From contig NZ_JAJJPA010000033.1 in assembly GCF_020907985.1 (NCBI RefSeq), forward strand, positions 1 through 64,000: a stretch of 64,000 nt of DNA. The letters run 5' to 3'. The position numbers and the translations under genes are program-made. The stretch's first letter is position 1; the number at the start of each line of letters is the position of its first letter. Positions 39,944 through 49,311 of the stretch are shown one piece after another. Origin of the DNA: Kitasatospora humi. GTDB taxonomy: Bacteria > Actinomycetota > Actinomycetes > Streptomycetales > Streptomycetaceae. The notes beneath the pieces are model-generated. The model saw only the letters and a list, made by a program, of their open reading frames with translations. It had not been told where the DNA came from and did not search any database.

Positions 39944-41224
39944 ATGGCTCGACCGATCGGCAACGCCGCGCTGAAAGCGGCACGCCAGGCCGTTGGCCTC
40001 TCCAGCCAGCCAGCCTTCGCCGCTGCCCTCTCAACTGCCGCACGTCAGCTCGGCATGGGCGGAGTCGAGGTGAGCATCCGCCAGATCCGACGGTGGGAAT
40101 CCGCCACGCCCGGCTGGCCACAGGACGACTACCAGCGACTCCTGGTCCACGTACTGCACCTTCCGGTCGAAGCGCTCGGGTTCACGCCCCCGTGGGGCCG
40201 ATCAACCCCGACGAGCCCTGCCCTGCCGTCCCCAGTTGCCGCCGCACCCTATGCGGCACCAGCACTGCGAGCCCCACTGCCCCGGCCGGCCAGCACTACC
40301 GGCTCACAGCCTGCCACCATCGGCGCAGACTATGCAGTAGTCACCGAGGCACACCGACGCCTCTACTGGAGCGTCGCGCCAGCGACCCTGTACCAGGCCG
40401 TCTCTGGGCATACAGACCTCGGCACAGCTCTGCTCGCTGAGACCACCGGAGTTGCACGCCGGCTCCTGGCCGCCAGCCTCGCCGAGTCGCTGCTACTGGC
40501 CGGCCGCATCCAGTTCTTCGACCTGCGACAGCCGACCCAGGCCGAACCCACCTACCTCCGCGCGCTCCAGGCGGCCGGCGAAGCCGATGACTCGCTGCTC
40601 GGCGCCGCCGTGCTCGCCCACAGTGCGTTCATCCCCGGATGGGCCGGCCGCAGAGAGGACGCGACCGAGCGCATGGCGGCCGCCCGCACATACGCCCGCC
40701 GCGGTCCCGCGTCCGCCGAGTTGCTCGCCTGGCTGAACGCAGTCGAGGCAGAATGCCTCACCCTATGCGGAGACCAGCGCGGTGCCCTCGGACTACTGCG
40801 GCGCGCCGAGGACGTACTAGCCGCCGGCAACGAGCACGCCTCGCCGGACTGGTTCACCTGGTTCTCCCCCGTCCGCCTGCATGCGTTCCGCGGCAACACG
40901 GAGTTGGCGGCCGGACTGATCCCGCAAGCGCGGACGACGTTGGAGCAGACGCTCGCCGAACTCCCTGAGACCGACGGCAAGCAACGGGTCGTCGTGTTGG
41001 GCGACCTCGCCGCAGTGGAGGCTGCTGCCCGGCGGCCGGACGAGGCCTGCGCCCTCTTGGAGCAGGCCCTCGATCAGCTATCTACCACCTGGTACGCGAC
41101 CGGTATGGAGCGGGTCCGGGAGGCTCGGCGGGCGCTCACTCCGTGGGAGGACCTACCAGCCGTCCAGCGCGTGGACGACCGCCTGTACTCCTGGAGCGCG
41201 ACGCTCAGTTCCCTTCAGCGTTGA
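39944..41224 (+). CDS. XRE-type regulator with TPR-like C-terminal domain
   Basis: 426 residues from the ATG at 39944 (gatggggga upstream). The N-terminal 65 residues form a helix-turn-helix (LKAARQAVGLSSQPAFAAAL; VEVSIRQIRRWESATPGWPQ). After a Pro/Ala-rich linker (85-130) the rest is helical repeats (LGAAVLAHSAFIPGWAGRRE; ALGLLRRAEDVLAAGNEHAS; LEQTLAELPETDGKQRVVVL). This architecture recurs beside small accessory operons in streptomycetes and probably senses a peptide or metabolite. It is divergent from the cysteine-rich set and overlaps the HAD hydrolase gene tail to tail by 20 bp. Confidence 0.85.
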   Translation: MARPIGNAALKAARQAVGLSSQPAFAAALSTAARQLGMGGVEVSIRQIRRWESATPGWPQDDYQRLLVHVLHLPVEALGFTPPWGRSTPTSPALPSPVAAAPYAAPALRAPLPRPASTTGSQPATIGADYAVVTEAHRRLYWSVAPATLYQAVSGHTDLGTALLAETTGVARRLLAASLAESLLLAGRIQFFDLRQPTQAEPTYLRALQAAGEADDSLLGAAVLAHSAFIPGWAGRREDATERMAAARTYARRGPASAELLAWLNAVEAECLTLCGDQRGALGLLRRAEDVLAAGNEHASPDWFTWFSPVRLHAFRGNTELAAGLIPQARTTLEQTLAELPETDGKQRVVVLGDLAAVEAAARRPDEACALLEQALDQLSTTWYATGMERVREARRALTPWEDLPAVQRVDDRLYSWSATLSSLQR

Positions 41225-41867
41225 ACTTCGCGATCAGCGCAGGGAGTTCAGCCAGCGAATCGATTCGGAACGTGGCCTGCTTGTTCGCAGGGTCGTGCTG
41301 CTGAATCCAGCCCCACGGGCCACGGCGGATGAGTGCCGTGCGCATCCCGGCTTCGGCGGCAGGCAGGATGTCGTTCTCGATGCGGTCGCCAACGTAGAGG
41401 ATCTCGCCGGGCTCGGCAGGCGTCAGCGCAGCGACACGATCGAAGAAGAGCAGATCGGGCTTGCTCGCACCCCAGTCGTCCGAGGTGCCGATCAGATCCA
41501 CGTCGCTGGAAAACAGCCCACGCAGGATCCTGCCGGCGCGCACCGTCTGATTACCGGCGATGGCCAGCCACAGACCGTCCGCACGAAGTTGCGCGAGCGC
41601 GGGTCGCACGTCGGGGTAAAGGTCCTCCTCGCCGAAGGTCTCCGGCTGGCCAGCCTGGGCGCGCTTCTCGCGCTCCTGGTACAGGTCGAACCCGGCCCTG
41701 AAGACCTGGAATGTCTCGCGGTAGTCCTTGCCCTGCGCGATGGTTGCGCCGAACTGGGCGACGAACGTGTGTCGGGGCACACCGAGCCAGTCGGCCCAGG
41801 TGCCGTATTCCCGAGTCTCATCCACCAGGCACTCGCCGACGTCGAACACCACAGCCTTGATCGTCAT
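41205..41867 (-). CDS. HAD-superfamily hydrolase
   Basis: 220 residues from the ATG at 41867. HAD motifs: I is VVFDVGECLVDE, where the first aspartate is present and the usual second one is Gly-Glu; II is LAIAGNQ; III includes the Lys of GASKPD; IV is ILYVGDRIENDILPA. It is a phosphatase-like enzyme of the HAD-IA (haloacid dehalogenase/phosphoglycolate phosphatase) group. The motif I change could lower phosphatase activity. Substrate unknown. Confidence 0.85.
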   Translation of the reverse strand: MTIKAVVFDVGECLVDETREYGTWADWLGVPRHTFVAQFGATIAQGKDYRETFQVFRAGFDLYQEREKRAQAGQPETFGEEDLYPDVRPALAQLRADGLWLAIAGNQTVRAGRILRGLFSSDVDLIGTSDDWGASKPDLLFFDRVAALTPAEPGEILYVGDRIENDILPAAEAGMRTALIRRGPWGWIQQHDPANKQATFRIDSLAELPALIAKFNAEGN

Positions 41868-42939
41868 ACGGGCAGCGTAGTGGAGGGCTCGCGAGCGGTT
41901 AATAGAACACATGCGCGGTAACGGCAGCTTGTACAGCCCGACCTGCCCCGCCGACGCCCGACCGCCCGACCCCGCCGGAATGGCCGGACCCGGCCAGAGC
42001 CCGAGCACGGACGCGTGGCGGATCGTGATCGTGCGCGTCGAGGGCGCTTGGCAGCCCGCTCTGCTCAGCCGGCAGCGGCGACCCCACACCGGCCGGGTGG
42101 CGCACGTCCACTGGCGGCAGACGCAGGATCCCGGCAACGGCTGGGCACAGCTCCACCACAACCCCTGGAGCGCCTCATGCGTCGTCACCTCCCGTGCCGG
42201 CTGCGTCAAGTACTGGTCGGTACGCCGGATCGCCGGCAGCACCTCACGCATCGCCCCGGCCCGTCCTGGTGCTCGGGTCCACGCCGGCGCCGCAGACCCC
42301 CGCACCCCACTCCTCCGCCCGGAGCCCCGCGGGGCACCCTGTCGCCCCCTGCCACTGGGGGAAGGCGCGACCCGGGCGCGTTCCTCCAACTCCCGGACTC
42401 CGTTGGAGCACGCCGATGAGCCGCTGTTCCATGACCCGCCACCCGGCTCCGGTGCGCATTCCACCGGGAATGCCGTTGCGTTTCCACGGAGTTCACTGGA
42501 ATGTCGAGCAGCGCCCCTTGCCACCATGGCAAAAGTACGCGCACCTCCCGAGCTCCGGGAGACCAGCGGGCACTTGTCCGAAAAGTGGTCCAACTGCGGC
42601 CGGTTTGCCACTGAGCGGAGCGCCGGGACATGGACATCCTGTGATCTCAGTCGCACCTGGTGTCCATCTGTGCAGGTCAACGAGGTGACGCGTGGTCAAC
42701 TCCGTTTGACCCGGACTACCATGAGGGCATCGACCGCGCGATTGCGCGGCCGTCTCCTCCTTTCGGCCGGCAGGCCGCCGGGCACCCCACTCCGGCGGAA
42801 TTGCGGCACGGTGACCCGCCCTACGCGGACTCCCGTATGCCACCCGACCCCACCAGGGCCGCGCATTCGAACACGAGGACTGCCCACCCTGGCGTACCGC
42901 CGCGACCCGTCGGTGCGTCGGCAAGACTGGGGAGGTATT
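41868..42939. other. 1.07-kb region with one coding fragment and an AT-richer leader
   Basis: Apart from the fragment at 41911-42189, no gene could be supported. From about 42430 to 42740 the sequence is clearly less GC-rich than its surroundings (ccatggcaaaagtacgcgca and similar) and carries the likely promoter of the LuxE/LuxC operon. Several open frames on both strands cross this stretch but none shows protein-like composition. Confidence 0.6.
41911..42189 (+). pseudogene. Fragment of a small streptomycete hypothetical protein
   Basis: About 90 codons read MRGNGSLYSPTCPADARPPD and later DAWRIVIVRVEGAWQPALLS, RQRRPHTGRVAHVHWRQ, GNGWAQLHHNPWS. The second part has the look and codon use (very high GC third positions) of a family of short Trp/Arg-rich actinomycete proteins. 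No stop codon follows at the expected end; the frame simply runs on, so the 3' end seems lost. It may be a live gene with a different end, or a relic. Confidence 0.4.
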
Positions 42940-44100
42940 TTGAATCAGCAGTTCTCTGCCGTTCAGCAGAGCGACATCAACGAACTGTTAGCACTCTATC
43001 GACAGGTCTACGGCAGCGGCTACGCGCTGCCGATCGGCACTGATCCCGCCGTGATGGCACGGGAGATCGCCGACCCGAACACCACCTGGCTGGCGGCCCG
43101 GGAGCCGGGCAGCGGCCGGATCGTCGGGACGATCATCGGCACCCTCGATCCCCGCGAGCGGCTCGGCAAGCTCCAGGGGCTGGTGATCCATCCCGATGCC
43201 CGGGGCGCCGGTCTGGCACACCAGGCGGTGCGCCGGCTCGCCGAATCACTGCTGACGGGTGACGGCGTCCGGCCGCCCGCCGACTCGGTCTACGCCACCG
43301 CACGCACCAACTCGACCGCGCCGCAGCGCGTCTGCCTGAGCGCCGGTTTCCGCGCGCTGGGCATCTTCCCCAACCTGCGCAAGGCCGACGAGCACGAGAC
43401 CATGGTGCTGCTGGCCAAGCACCGCCCGGGAGTCCTGACCCGGCGGCTGCCGGTGGAGCGGGTGCCTGCCGGCCTGGCCGATCTGGTCCGCGCGCTGCAC
43501 CAGGCAGTCGGCCTGCCGGAGCAGCCGCTGCCCGTGATCGACCACGAGCCGCTGCCGGAGCGCCGGCGGCGGTCCGTGGACGTCGAGGTGGAGTTCGTCG
43601 ACGCCCCGCGGTTCGTGGCCCGCCGCACCGCCGAGGTGCTGGCCGATCCGGAGCAGCGCTTCTACCCCTTCCACACGCCCAACGTGATGCTCTCCTCGGC
43701 GGACGGCGCCCACGAGGTCTACGCCCAGCTGAACCGCACCGACGGCTACTGCGCGCTGATCGGCACCGCCGGCGGTGGTTTCGCGACGCTGTCCCCCGTC
43801 TTCGAGGCCCTGATCGCCCGGCTGGCCGCGGGAGGCGCCTCGCACATCGAGGCGCTGCTGCCGCTTGACCGCTACGAGGACCTGCGGCTGCTGCTCGCGC
43901 ACGGCTTCCTGCCCGCCGCCGCCTACCCGGCGATGCGCCGGCAGGACGAGGGGTTCCGCGACTACGTGGTGATGACGCGCAGCCTGCAGCCGCTGGACTT
44001 CCGCGGCCTGTCCATCGACGCGGCCTTCCAGCCGTTCACCGAGCAGTACATCGAGCTGTGGAAGCAGCAGTACCTCAACACGCACGAGGTGTTCCAGTGA
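42940..44100 (+). CDS. Two-domain GNAT-family acyltransferase
   Basis: 386 residues from a TTG at 42940 preceded by GGAGG. The first domain (about 5-165) is a GNAT acetyltransferase: ARPG-type core IVGTIIGTL, acetyl-CoA loop LVIHPDARGAGLAHQAVRRL, and RVCLSAGFRALG. The second half (about 195-386) keeps a GNAT-like fold outline (GTAGGGFATLSPVFEALIAR; HIEALLPLDRYEDLRLLLAH; GFLPAAAYPAMRR). It is the first gene of a coupled operon with LuxE- and LuxC-type genes, so it probably acylates the product or a carrier of that pathway. The acceptor is unknown. Confidence 0.82.
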   Translation: MNQQFSAVQQSDINELLALYRQVYGSGYALPIGTDPAVMAREIADPNTTWLAAREPGSGRIVGTIIGTLDPRERLGKLQGLVIHPDARGAGLAHQAVRRLAESLLTGDGVRPPADSVYATARTNSTAPQRVCLSAGFRALGIFPNLRKADEHETMVLLAKHRPGVLTRRLPVERVPAGLADLVRALHQAVGLPEQPLPVIDHEPLPERRRRSVDVEVEFVDAPRFVARRTAEVLADPEQRFYPFHTPNVMLSSADGAHEVYAQLNRTDGYCALIGTAGGGFATLSPVFEALIARLAAGGASHIEALLPLDRYEDLRLLLAHGFLPAAAYPAMRRQDEGFRDYVVMTRSLQPLDFRGLSIDAAFQPFTEQYIELWKQQYLNTHEVFQ

Positions 44101-45296
44101 GTGCAACCACCCCGGTGGACCTGGCGAGCCGCTACCTCGAACCGGTCCAGGTCCCCGACCCGGCCGCGCTCGGACACGTCCAGCAGCTCTTCGACGTGGC
44201 CGAGCCCTACCTCGCCGGCCCCGAACTCGACGAGCTCTTCGCCCGGGCGATGAACGAGTCGAACGCCTGGCACGCCGCCCGCTCGCCGTTCTTCGGCAGG
44301 CTCTGGGCGTCCAGCCCCGCCGCCGAGCGGCCACTGGAGTCGGCCGCCGACCTGGCCCGGCTGCCCTTCGTGCACGCCAACTTCTTCAAGGCGCACGAGG
44401 TGGTGTCGATACCCGAGCAGGACGTGACGATACGTCTGACCTCCTCGGGCACGACCGGGCAGAAGTCGCAGATGTTCTTCGACGACTGGACGCTGCGCAA
44501 CGGGCAGCGGATCGTCGCCCGGATCTTCGACCGCTACGGCTGGCTCGGCGAGCAGGAGCCGGTCAACTACCTGCTGACGAACTACCAGCCGCGTCCGGGT
44601 CTGAACCTCGGTACCTCGTTCACCGACGAGTACCTGGCCCACTTCGCACCGGTCCGCTCGGCCGAGTACGCGCTGAAGCACACCGGCAGCGGCCATGAGT
44701 TCGACCCGTTCGGCTGCGTGCGCGCACTGCTGCGGTTCGCCGAGGAGGGCGCCCCGGTGCGCATCCTCGGGTTCCCCTCCTTCCTGTCCTTCACCCTCGA
44801 CCGGATGCGCGAACTCGGCCTGCCGCCGATCGAGTTGCACCCGAAATCACTGGTGGTCTTCGGCGGCGGCTGGAAGGCCAACGCCGACCGCCAGGTGGCC
44901 AAGCCGGAGTTGTACCGGCGCATCCACGAGCAACTGGGCATTCCGGACGAGCGGATCAGGGACGGGTTCGGCGCGGTCGAGCACTCCGTGCTCTACATGG
45001 AGTGCGCCCACCACCACCTGCACGTGCCCACCTGGTCGCGCATGCTGGTGCGCGACGTGCGGACCCTGCGGCCGCTGGGCTACGGCGAACGCGGCTACGC
45101 CCAGTTCATCTCGCCCTACATCACCTCGGTGCCCGCCCAGTCCGTCCTGATGGCCGACCTGGTCTCGCAGCACGCGCCCGAGGAGTGCGGCTGCGGGCTG
45201 CCCACGCCCTGGTTCACCGTGCACGGGCGGGCCGCACTCAGCCGTAACCGCAGCTGCGCCATCGCCGCCGCCGAACTGCTCAAGGGGAAGTCGTGA
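44097..45296 (+). CDS. LuxE-like acyl-activating enzyme (acyl-protein synthetase)
   Basis: 399 residues from a GTG overlapping the previous stop. The ATP/AMP-binding loop is LTSSGTTGQKSQMFFDD (about 115-130). Further features include LLTNYQPRPGLNLGTSFTDE, ILGFPSFLSFTLDRM, FGGGWKANADRQV and the C-terminal CGCGLPTPWFTVHGRAALS. This matches LuxE, which activates a fatty acid as acyl-AMP and passes it to a cysteine for reduction by LuxC. The LuxC-type domain is encoded by the next gene with a GTGA overlap. The natural acid is unknown. Confidence 0.88.
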   Translation: MSATTPVDLASRYLEPVQVPDPAALGHVQQLFDVAEPYLAGPELDELFARAMNESNAWHAARSPFFGRLWASSPAAERPLESAADLARLPFVHANFFKAHEVVSIPEQDVTIRLTSSGTTGQKSQMFFDDWTLRNGQRIVARIFDRYGWLGEQEPVNYLLTNYQPRPGLNLGTSFTDEYLAHFAPVRSAEYALKHTGSGHEFDPFGCVRALLRFAEEGAPVRILGFPSFLSFTLDRMRELGLPPIELHPKSLVVFGGGWKANADRQVAKPELYRRIHEQLGIPDERIRDGFGAVEHSVLYMECAHHHLHVPTWSRMLVRDVRTLRPLGYGERGYAQFISPYITSVPAQSVLMADLVSQHAPEECGCGLPTPWFTVHGRAALSRNRSCAIAAAELLKGKS

Positions 45297-47842
45297 CCGC
45301 CGCACCGCAAACGCTCGCTGATGACCGGCCGCACTACTGGCAGGGCGAGTTCATCGACGATGCCGAGGCCGGCCGCCGCCTGGACGAGCTGGACGCCGAC
45401 GTCCGCTCGGTCCTTGCCGAGCCGCGGCTCAGCCCGCTGACCGTCCTGGCCGCCTGCGACCTGCTGTCCGCCGCGCTGCGCGACCCGGCCAGTGCCCAGC
45501 GCAAACTGCTGGCCGAGGAGTTGGCCGCGGCCCGGGTCGACCGGACCGAGGCCGAGCGCACCCTGCGCGACATCGCCGGGGCGCTGGAACGCGAGGCGCT
45601 GGAGACCAAGCTGATGCGCGAGCTCGGCGGCACCGACCCCGGCCGCCTGGCCCGCTTCGACTTCCGCCGGGAGATCTTCGAGGGCTGGCTGCCGGTCGGC
45701 CTGCTGGTGCACGTCACGCCGGGCAACGCGCCCGCTGCCGGCGCGTTGAGCGTGATCGAGGGCCTGTTGGCCGGGAACGTCAACGCCGCCAAGACCAGTG
45801 GCGGGTCGCGCTTCACCCAGCAGCTGCTGGCCCAGCTCGCCGCACTCGACCCGAGCGGCGCGATCGCCCGCCGGGTGATCGTGCTGGCTTTCCCCTCCAG
45901 CCGCACCGACTGGCTGGAGCGGCTCTGCGCCCCCGCGGACGCGGTGGCCGCCTGGGGCGGCGAGGAGGCGCTGGCCGGAGTGGGCGAACTGGTGCCGGCC
46001 GGCTGCCGGCTGGTCGACTGGGGGCCGAAGCTCTCCTTCGCCTACCTCACCGAGGAGTGCTGGGCGGATCCGACCACGCTGCGCGGGATCGCCGCCGACA
46101 TCTGCCGGCTCGACCAGCAGGCGTGCTCCAGCCCGCAGGTCGTCTACCTGGACACCGAGGACGAGGAGCAGGTGTTCGCCTTCGCCGAGCGCTTGGCCGC
46201 CGTGTTGGCCGATGCGGTGGGCCGACTCGACCTGCGCGAGCGTGCGCTGCTGGAGAGCGCCGAGATCAGCAACACCGTGCTGGTGGCCGGCCTGGAGGAG
46301 CACCTGGGGCTGACCCGGGTGCACTCCGACCCTGGCGGCAACTGGCACGTCCTCGCCGACCTGCGCAGCGCGCTGCGTGCCTCCCCGCTGCACCGCACCG
46401 TGTGGGTCAAGCCGCTGCCGCGCACCCGGATCGTGGAGGTGCTGCGCCCGATGCGCCGCTACCTGCAGACGGTGGGACTCGGCGCCGACCGGGCCGACAC
46501 CGCCGTGCTGGCCGGCCTGGTGCTGACCGCCGGTGCCCAGCGCGTCACCGTCCCGGGCGGGATGCTGGACAGCTACAACGGCGAACCGCACGACGGCGTC
46601 TACGCGTTGCAGCGTTACAGCCGCCGGGTGGACGTCCAGCTCGACGAGCGGTTCCGCTCCGACGCCTGCCTCGACGACCTGGTGGGCGTGCGGGACCTGC
46701 CGGTCCCCCAGGTCCCGGTCACCGGCAAGGACGAGTTCGACCGGTTGCAGGGCGACGTGAGCCGGGCCGAGGTGTTCTTCCGCAGCGGTGGCAGCTCGGG
46801 CGCCCCCAAGCTCTCCGCCTTCGCCTGGGACGACTACCACGAGCACATGCGCTCGGGGGCTGAGGGCCTGCTGGCGGCGGGGTTCGACCCGCGCACCGAC
46901 CGGTCGATGAACCTGTTCTTCGCCGGGCAGCTGGCCGGCGGTTTCCTCAGCTTCCACTCGGTGCTGGAGACCATGCAGGCCGTGCAGTTCCCGATGGCGG
47001 GGCAGGAGGACCATGCGATGGTCGCCCGTGCGATCGTCGACAACCGGGTGGACACCTTGTTCGGGATGCCGAACTACCTGCTGCAGGTCTTCACCGAGGG
47101 CGCGGCGACGCTGCGCGCCTACCGGGGCGTGCGGAAGGTCTTCTTCGGCGGCGAGCACTTCCCGCGGCGCCGGCAGGACTGGCTGCGCGAGGAGTTCGGC
47201 GTGGAGCTGATCCGCTCGGCGGCCTACGGAAGCGTGGACGCCGGACCGCTCGGCTACCAGTGCGCGCACGCCGGTGACCGGGTGCACCACCTGTTCAGCG
47301 GCGTGCAGACGCTGGAGATCCTGGACCGCGCCGAGGACCGCCCGGTGGCCCCGGGCGGGGCCGGCCGACTGGTCTTCACCGCCCACACCCGGCGCGGCCA
47401 GCGGCTGGACCGGTACGAGATCGGCGACCTCGGCCGCTGGGTCGAGGGCGACTGCCCGTGCGGGCGGCGCACCCCGCGGTTCGAACTGCTCGGCCGCTTC
47501 GGTGACGTCTTCCGGGCCGGCGGGCACTTCCTCAACTACCGCCGTTTCGTGGCGATCGCGGAGGAGGCCCTGGACCACGTGGGCCCGGTCCAGCTGGTGG
47601 TGGAGGAAGGCGCCGGGTCGGCCGTCACCACCCTGACCGTCCTACTGGGCGGCTTCGAGGCCGGTGACCGTGACGCCGCGCGGCCGGCGGAGGCGTACCT
47701 GGCCGAGTACCCGCAGCTGGCTGCCGACGTCGTCCGCGACCGCGTGGTCGAGCTGCGGGTCGAGGCGGCGCCGGTGGACGCCTTGGCCCGGACCGGCGCG
47801 AGCGGCAAGCTCCGCGAGGTGGTCGACCTGCGGGTCGGCTGA
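45293..47842 (+). CDS. Fusion of a LuxC-type acyl reductase and a PaaK-type acyl-CoA/adenylate ligase
   Basis: 849 residues from a GTG overlapping the LuxE stop. Residues 1 to about 440 are LuxC, the aldehyde-dehydrogenase-fold acyl reductase: VHVTPGNAPAAGALSVIEGL, AAKTSGGSRFTQQL and the active-site cysteine in LDQQACSSPQ (Cys278). Residues about 450-849 are a phenylacetate-CoA-ligase-like domain: RSGGSSGAPKLSAFAWDDY (about 497), FFAGQLAGGFLSFHS, SAAYGSVDAGPLGYQCAH, RYEIGDLGRWV and CPCGRRTPRFELLGRFGD. One polypeptide could activate an acid and reduce it to an aldehyde. LuxC and LuxE are normally separate; this fusion with a second, different ligase domain is unusual. Confidence 0.88.
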   Translation: MTAAPQTLADDRPHYWQGEFIDDAEAGRRLDELDADVRSVLAEPRLSPLTVLAACDLLSAALRDPASAQRKLLAEELAAARVDRTEAERTLRDIAGALEREALETKLMRELGGTDPGRLARFDFRREIFEGWLPVGLLVHVTPGNAPAAGALSVIEGLLAGNVNAAKTSGGSRFTQQLLAQLAALDPSGAIARRVIVLAFPSSRTDWLERLCAPADAVAAWGGEEALAGVGELVPAGCRLVDWGPKLSFAYLTEECWADPTTLRGIAADICRLDQQACSSPQVVYLDTEDEEQVFAFAERLAAVLADAVGRLDLRERALLESAEISNTVLVAGLEEHLGLTRVHSDPGGNWHVLADLRSALRASPLHRTVWVKPLPRTRIVEVLRPMRRYLQTVGLGADRADTAVLAGLVLTAGAQRVTVPGGMLDSYNGEPHDGVYALQRYSRRVDVQLDERFRSDACLDDLVGVRDLPVPQVPVTGKDEFDRLQGDVSRAEVFFRSGGSSGAPKLSAFAWDDYHEHMRSGAEGLLAAGFDPRTDRSMNLFFAGQLAGGFLSFHSVLETMQAVQFPMAGQEDHAMVARAIVDNRVDTLFGMPNYLLQVFTEGAATLRAYRGVRKVFFGGEHFPRRRQDWLREEFGVELIRSAAYGSVDAGPLGYQCAHAGDRVHHLFSGVQTLEILDRAEDRPVAPGGAGRLVFTAHTRRGQRLDRYEIGDLGRWVEGDCPCGRRTPRFELLGRFGDVFRAGGHFLNYRRFVAIAEEALDHVGPVQLVVEEGAGSAVTTLTVLLGGFEAGDRDAARPAEAYLAEYPQLAADVVRDRVVELRVEAAPVDALARTGASGKLREVVDLRVG

Positions 47843-47851
47843 CGTCCCCGT

Positions 47852-47889
47852 GCACCGGGGGTGACGGCGGCCGCCGTCACCCCCGGTGC
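47852..47889. terminator. 38-bp perfect palindrome, bidirectional terminator
   Basis: Two adjacent 19-bp arms (gcaccgggggtgacggcgg and its exact complement) lie between the convergent LuxC-PaaK and PaaK genes, ten bases after one stop codon and 13 before the other. Confidence 0.88.
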
Positions 47890-47901
47890 CGCGGCCCGCG
47901 G

Positions 47902-49185
47902 TCAGCCGATCCGCTCGTCCAGCAGCCGGATCGCCTTGCCGCTGCGCGGATTGACGGCCAGGCCGGTCGGCCCGACCCACTCCACGGCCACCGGGTGGAT
48001 CGCCCCGCGCGCCACCTGGTCGGCGAAGAGCGGCCTGCGCACGGCGAGTTGGCCGGTGATGGCAGCTTCCAGCGCGTCCCGGCCGGCGGCCTGCGGGGTG
48101 CTGTCGGCCAGCCGCAGGGTCATCTGGTCGCGCCCGTCGAAGTGGCGCACCACCACCTGGAGGCCGCCGATCCGGCCGTCGGTGTCGGTGTCGGCCACCA
48201 GGGCCCGCAGGTCCTCCAGGAAGATGCTCACCGGTCCGACGCGGGCGCCCTCCTCGGCGCGGCCCAACAGCCGGAAGGTGCGGCTGGGAAAGTCCACCCA
48301 CTCGGCCAGGTCGCCCACCGGGTAGCGGATCACCGGCGTCAGCCGCCGCACCAGGTCGGTGGCCACCACCCGCCCGGGCCGCCCCGGCTCCTCGATCGGC
48401 TCGCCGGTGACCGGGTCCAGCAGCTCCACCACCTTTTCCGGGGTGAGTACTTGGTGCACCCGGCTGTCGGACTCTCCGGCCACGGGGGCAGCCAGCACCC
48501 CGGCGTCCACGCTCGCGTAACCGATCGATCGGACCGTGATGTTGGGGAACGCCTGCTTGATCAAGGGCAGTTGGTCATCGTGGAACGCCTCGCCGCTGAA
48601 CAGCGCCAACCGGATCAGCGGCATGCTGCCCACCGTGTCCACCACTTCGCTCGCCAGCCGGGAGAGCGAGGTCGGCAGCGCGGCGATCACGGTGGCGGAG
48701 AAGTCCCGCATCGTCGCCACCACCTGGTCCGGCGCGGCCGCCCCACCGATCGGCAACTGCACGGTCGGCACCTGGGCTTCCTGGAACAGGTTGAGCGTGA
48801 AGACGAAGCTGGAGTACAACTCCCCGGCATAGAACAGGTTCGCCACCCGGTCCCCGGGCCGCACCCCGGCCGCGGGCAGTCCGGCGCTGAACCGCCGTGC
48901 CATCGCCCGCCACTCGGACCGCGTGTAGAACGAGATCCGCGGCATCCCGGTGGTGCCGCCGGTCTTGAACACGATGCCGTCGGTGTGCGGGCCGGTCAGC
49001 AGCTTGCTGTCCGCGACGGTGTGGGCCTGCCAGAAGGCCGTGTGGTCGATGAGCGGGACGGAGGCCAGGTCGGCGACGTCCGCGGGGAGGTGTGCGTAGA
49101 GGTCACGGTAGAAGGGCGAGTGGGCGCGGGCGAAGGCTATGAGGTCCGCGGGGGTGCTCGCGTGAGCGTCGGTCATGGGTGTCAC
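47902..49185 (-). CDS. PaaK-like AMP-forming acyl ligase
   Basis: 427 residues. The adenylate-forming loop is FKTGGTTGMPRISFYTRSEW (about 70-90), followed by NLFYAGELYSSFVFTLNLFQ, LFSGEAFHDDQLPLI, SIGYASVDAGVLAAP, VIRYPVGDLAEWV and FRLLGRAEEGARVGPVS, the order seen in phenylacetate-CoA ligases. It resembles the C-terminal domain of the LuxC fusion. It faces that operon across a palindromic terminator and is transcribed towards it, so it may supply a further activated acid to the same pathway. Either of two ATGs four codons apart could start it. Confidence 0.85.
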   Translation of the reverse strand: MTPMTDAHASTPADLIAFARAHSPFYRDLYAHLPADVADLASVPLIDHTAFWQAHTVADSKLLTGPHTDGIVFKTGGTTGMPRISFYTRSEWRAMARRFSAGLPAAGVRPGDRVANLFYAGELYSSFVFTLNLFQEAQVPTVQLPIGGAAAPDQVVATMRDFSATVIAALPTSLSRLASEVVDTVGSMPLIRLALFSGEAFHDDQLPLIKQAFPNITVRSIGYASVDAGVLAAPVAGESDSRVHQVLTPEKVVELLDPVTGEPIEEPGRPGRVVATDLVRRLTPVIRYPVGDLAEWVDFPSRTFRLLGRAEEGARVGPVSIFLEDLRALVADTDTDGRIGGLQVVVRHFDGRDQMTLRLADSTPQAAGRDALEAAITGQLAVRRPLFADQVARGAIHPVAVEWVGPTGLAVNPRSGKAIRLLDERIG

Positions 49186-49311
49186 TTCCGCCGAAATGTG
49201 TCAGGACGGTGGTCCTGCTGTGATTCACCCTAGGACAGTCGACGACCGTTTGATCACGGAGTCCTGACGCTCAGTCGGGTCCCACGGAACCCCGGCCCGC
49301 GCCCGTGCTCC

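Noticed and set aside
42940..47842. Bioluminescence (lux) operon
   Set aside because: Only LuxC- and LuxE-like functions are present; no luxA, luxB or flavin reductase occurs in the window, and the PaaK fusion is foreign to lux operons.
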